A stretch of DNA of 6,616 bases, from the NCBI GenBank assembly GCA_002455335.1, contig DKKP01000029.1, positions 1 through 6,616 on the forward strand, in the 5' to 3' direction. Positions 5,155-6,616 of this stretch are shown piece by piece (within the stretch, counting starts at the first letter, position 1; every line of letters begins with the position of its first letter). The DNA is from Anaerolineales bacterium UBA6663. GTDB lineage: Bacteria > Chloroflexota > Anaerolineae > Anaerolineales > UBA6663. The position numbers and the translations under genes were made by a program. Below the pieces are notes generated by a model, which was not told the origin of the DNA, searched no databases, and was given only the letters and a program-made list of their open reading frames with translations.

Positions 5155-6616
5155 ATGTCCAATCAACGCATCCTCATCCTCGATATCGACGGTCTGCGCC
5201 CGGATGTCTTCGCGGCCTCGCTCAACGACCCTGGACAGCCGGCGTTGAAGGCGTTGCTCGGAGCGCCAGACCGGATGGTGAGCGTCGAAGCGCTCAGCAC
5301 GGCGCCCTCGATTACGTTTTGCGCACAATCGAGCATGTTCACGGGGCGTTCGCCGGCCGAGCACGGCATCATCGGCAATCAATTCTTCGACCGCTTCGGG
5401 CGCCTCGAAGACCGCGGCCCGAAGTTCTACGCCTTCGACGTAGGCGACCTCCTGGCCGTCGAGGACGCACTCCGAATCTACTCGAACGCCGACGGGCTGC
5501 TGGGCCGCCTCTACCCGGCCGGCGTCACGACCCTGCACGAACACGTCGCAACTCGCGGCAAGCGTTCAGCGACCGTCCATCACATGGTGGGCCGCGGCGC
5601 CGAGGTCTGGCTCAAACCTGATCTGGTGCAGATCGCACGCATGACGAAGGGCGGCGGGCTCTTTGGGCTCGCCCAGGGCCAGTTCGACTCCGAGATGGTC
5701 GACAAGGCGATCGCCTTGCTCAACGGCGGCGCTCGCCCGGATGTGCTCACGCTGTACTTCCTCGGGCTCGACCAGCACAGCCACCACAGCGGCCCGGCCG
5801 AACAACTGGCGTACATGCGGGCCCAGATCCAACCGGCGCTGGCGCGACTGGTCAAGGCACTGACCGACCTGGGTCTCTTGGCCGATTTGCTCGTGGTCGT
5901 GGCCTCCGATCACGGCCAGAAGCCGGTGCCCGACGACGCCCGCCATTCGCTCAGGTTGAGCTTCCCGTTCGAGCGCGAGCTCGCCCATATCTTTGATGTC
6001 CTCGGGCTGGATGTCCATGACTACCCTGGCGAGACGCCCGATTGTGACGCCGTCGTCGCCAGCAATGGCGGCCTTGCCTATGTGTATCTGCGACGCCCCG
6101 CGCACCCCTGGGCGGAGCCGCCCCGTTTTGAAGCCGACGTGCTTCGGGTGGCCGAGGCCTTTTGGGCGGCGCATCTCACGGGCGCGCACAGCCCCGAGCT
6201 CAAGGGCGCTTTCAAAGCGATCCTGGTGCGCGACGTCGAGCACGGAGGTTGGGCCGCGCCGTTCAGCGCGCTCGACCCGCAGGGTAATCGGCAACTCCTC
6301 GATGTCGCATTCGCAGCCGAGGAAGGCCGCACGGTCATCCATGCAGCCCACCCGCTGCGCGCCAGTGAGGCCGATCTGAGCCCAGACGTGATCCTTGTGG
6401 CGAACGATCTGGAGGGGTTCTACTTCAGCGCGCCCCTCCTGGGTGTGCATGGCGGTTTGCACCCTGAGGAGAGTCTCGCGACGCTGGCCTTCGGTATGGG
6501 GCAGGTCTCAGAGCCCGAACGCGCCGCCGTTGTGCTCGCCGCGGTGCGCGAAGCGCTCATCACGCGGGCCGCCGCCGAGCGGCGCCCGATCGGCATCGCC
6601 GACCTGACCCGAGCCT
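5155..6616 (+). CDS. Alkaline-phosphatase-superfamily phosphodiesterase (NPP-like), 3' end cut by window
   Basis: An open frame of 487 codons runs from the ATG at 5155 to the window edge without a stop. It resembles the type I phosphodiesterase/nucleotide pyrophosphatase family, two-metal enzymes that cleave phosphodiester or phosphomonoester bonds through a covalent threonine or serine. Ligands appear in canonical order: Asp12 in LDIDGLRPD, nucleophile Thr54 in PSITF with FTGRSPAEHGI following, Asp206 and His210 in LGLDQHSHHSGP, Asp252-His253 in ASDHGQ, and His432 in GVHGG. The set is complete, so it should be active. There is no signal peptide or membrane segment, so it is predicted cytoplasmic, unlike many exported family members. 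The substrate cannot be read from sequence; nucleotides, phosphonoacetate or phospholipid-derived diesters are all possible. No Shine-Dalgarno site precedes the ATG, and TATAAT lies 13 nt upstream. It is divergent from the CYTH gene with an operator-like repeat between them. At 487+ residues it is probably near its C-terminus. Confidence 0.88.
   Translation, partial: MSNQRILILDIDGLRPDVFAASLNDPGQPALKALLGAPDRMVSVEALSTAPSITFCAQSSMFTGRSPAEHGIIGNQFFDRFGRLEDRGPKFYAFDVGDLLAVEDALRIYSNADGLLGRLYPAGVTTLHEHVATRGKRSATVHHMVGRGAEVWLKPDLVQIARMTKGGGLFGLAQGQFDSEMVDKAIALLNGGARPDVLTLYFLGLDQHSHHSGPAEQLAYMRAQIQPALARLVKALTDLGLLADLLVVVASDHGQKPVPDDARHSLRLSFPFERELAHIFDVLGLDVHDYPGETPDCDAVVASNGGLAYVYLRRPAHPWAEPPRFEADVLRVAEAFWAAHLTGAHSPELKGAFKAILVRDVEHGGWAAPFSALDPQGNRQLLDVAFAAEEGRTVIHAAHPLRASEADLSPDVILVANDLEGFYFSAPLLGVHGGLHPEESLATLAFGMGQVSEPERAAVVLAAVREALITRAAAERRPIGIADLTRA

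Noticed and set aside
5566..6462. Open frame of 298 codons on the minus strand, inside the phosphodiesterase gene
   Set aside because: It is antisense to a gene with intact family motifs, its translation is low-complexity and rich in Arg/Gly/Glu, and it matches no family I know. Long antisense frames are expected in GC-rich coding DNA.

Overview
The window is GC-rich bacterial chromosomal DNA with tightly packed genes. It holds a central-glycolysis gene cluster on the minus strand, a small CYTH-domain phosphatase gene upstream of it, and a divergent metallophosphoesterase gene on the plus strand. The order yvcK-gap-pgk-tpiA, a YvcK with two N-terminal membrane segments, high GC and heptanucleotide-periodic intergenic palindromes suggest Chloroflexota or a relative. 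That placement is recalled from general knowledge of such clusters, is untested, and is only moderately confident.

Layout, right to left along the minus strand. A CYTH-domain protein (4603-5076) is followed after 118 nt by a YvcK/CofD-like protein (3192-4484). Then come glyceraldehyde-3-phosphate dehydrogenase (2097-3104, true start ATG at 3104), phosphoglycerate kinase (827-2002) and triosephosphate isomerase (1-754, lacking only its extreme C-terminus). The last four are separated by 87, 94 and 72 nt and probably form one operon. On the plus strand, 5155 to the window end encodes a cytoplasmic alkaline-phosphatase-superfamily phosphodiesterase, cut by the window edge with all its metal-binding motifs present.

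The three enzymes catalyse consecutive or linked steps of lower glycolysis/gluconeogenesis: DHAP to G3P, G3P to 1,3-bisphosphoglycerate, then to 3-phosphoglycerate with ATP. YvcK homologues are needed for growth on gluconeogenic carbon sources and bind UDP-GlcNAc in Bacillus, so its position at the head of the operon ties cell-wall precursor status to triose flux.

The most unusual signals are noncoding. The gap-pgk and pgk-tpiA spacers are each built almost entirely of degenerate 7-bp repeat units that fold into a very long hairpin (about 32 and 24 bp). The operon mRNA strand pairs better than its complement because most mismatches become G-U pairs. The CYTH/phosphodiesterase divergent region carries two facing promoter-like signals with an 8-bp-arm inverted repeat between them, and points to leaderless or near-leaderless transcripts. 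No mobile elements, CRISPR arrays, tRNA or rRNA genes were seen, and no gene is of an unknown family.
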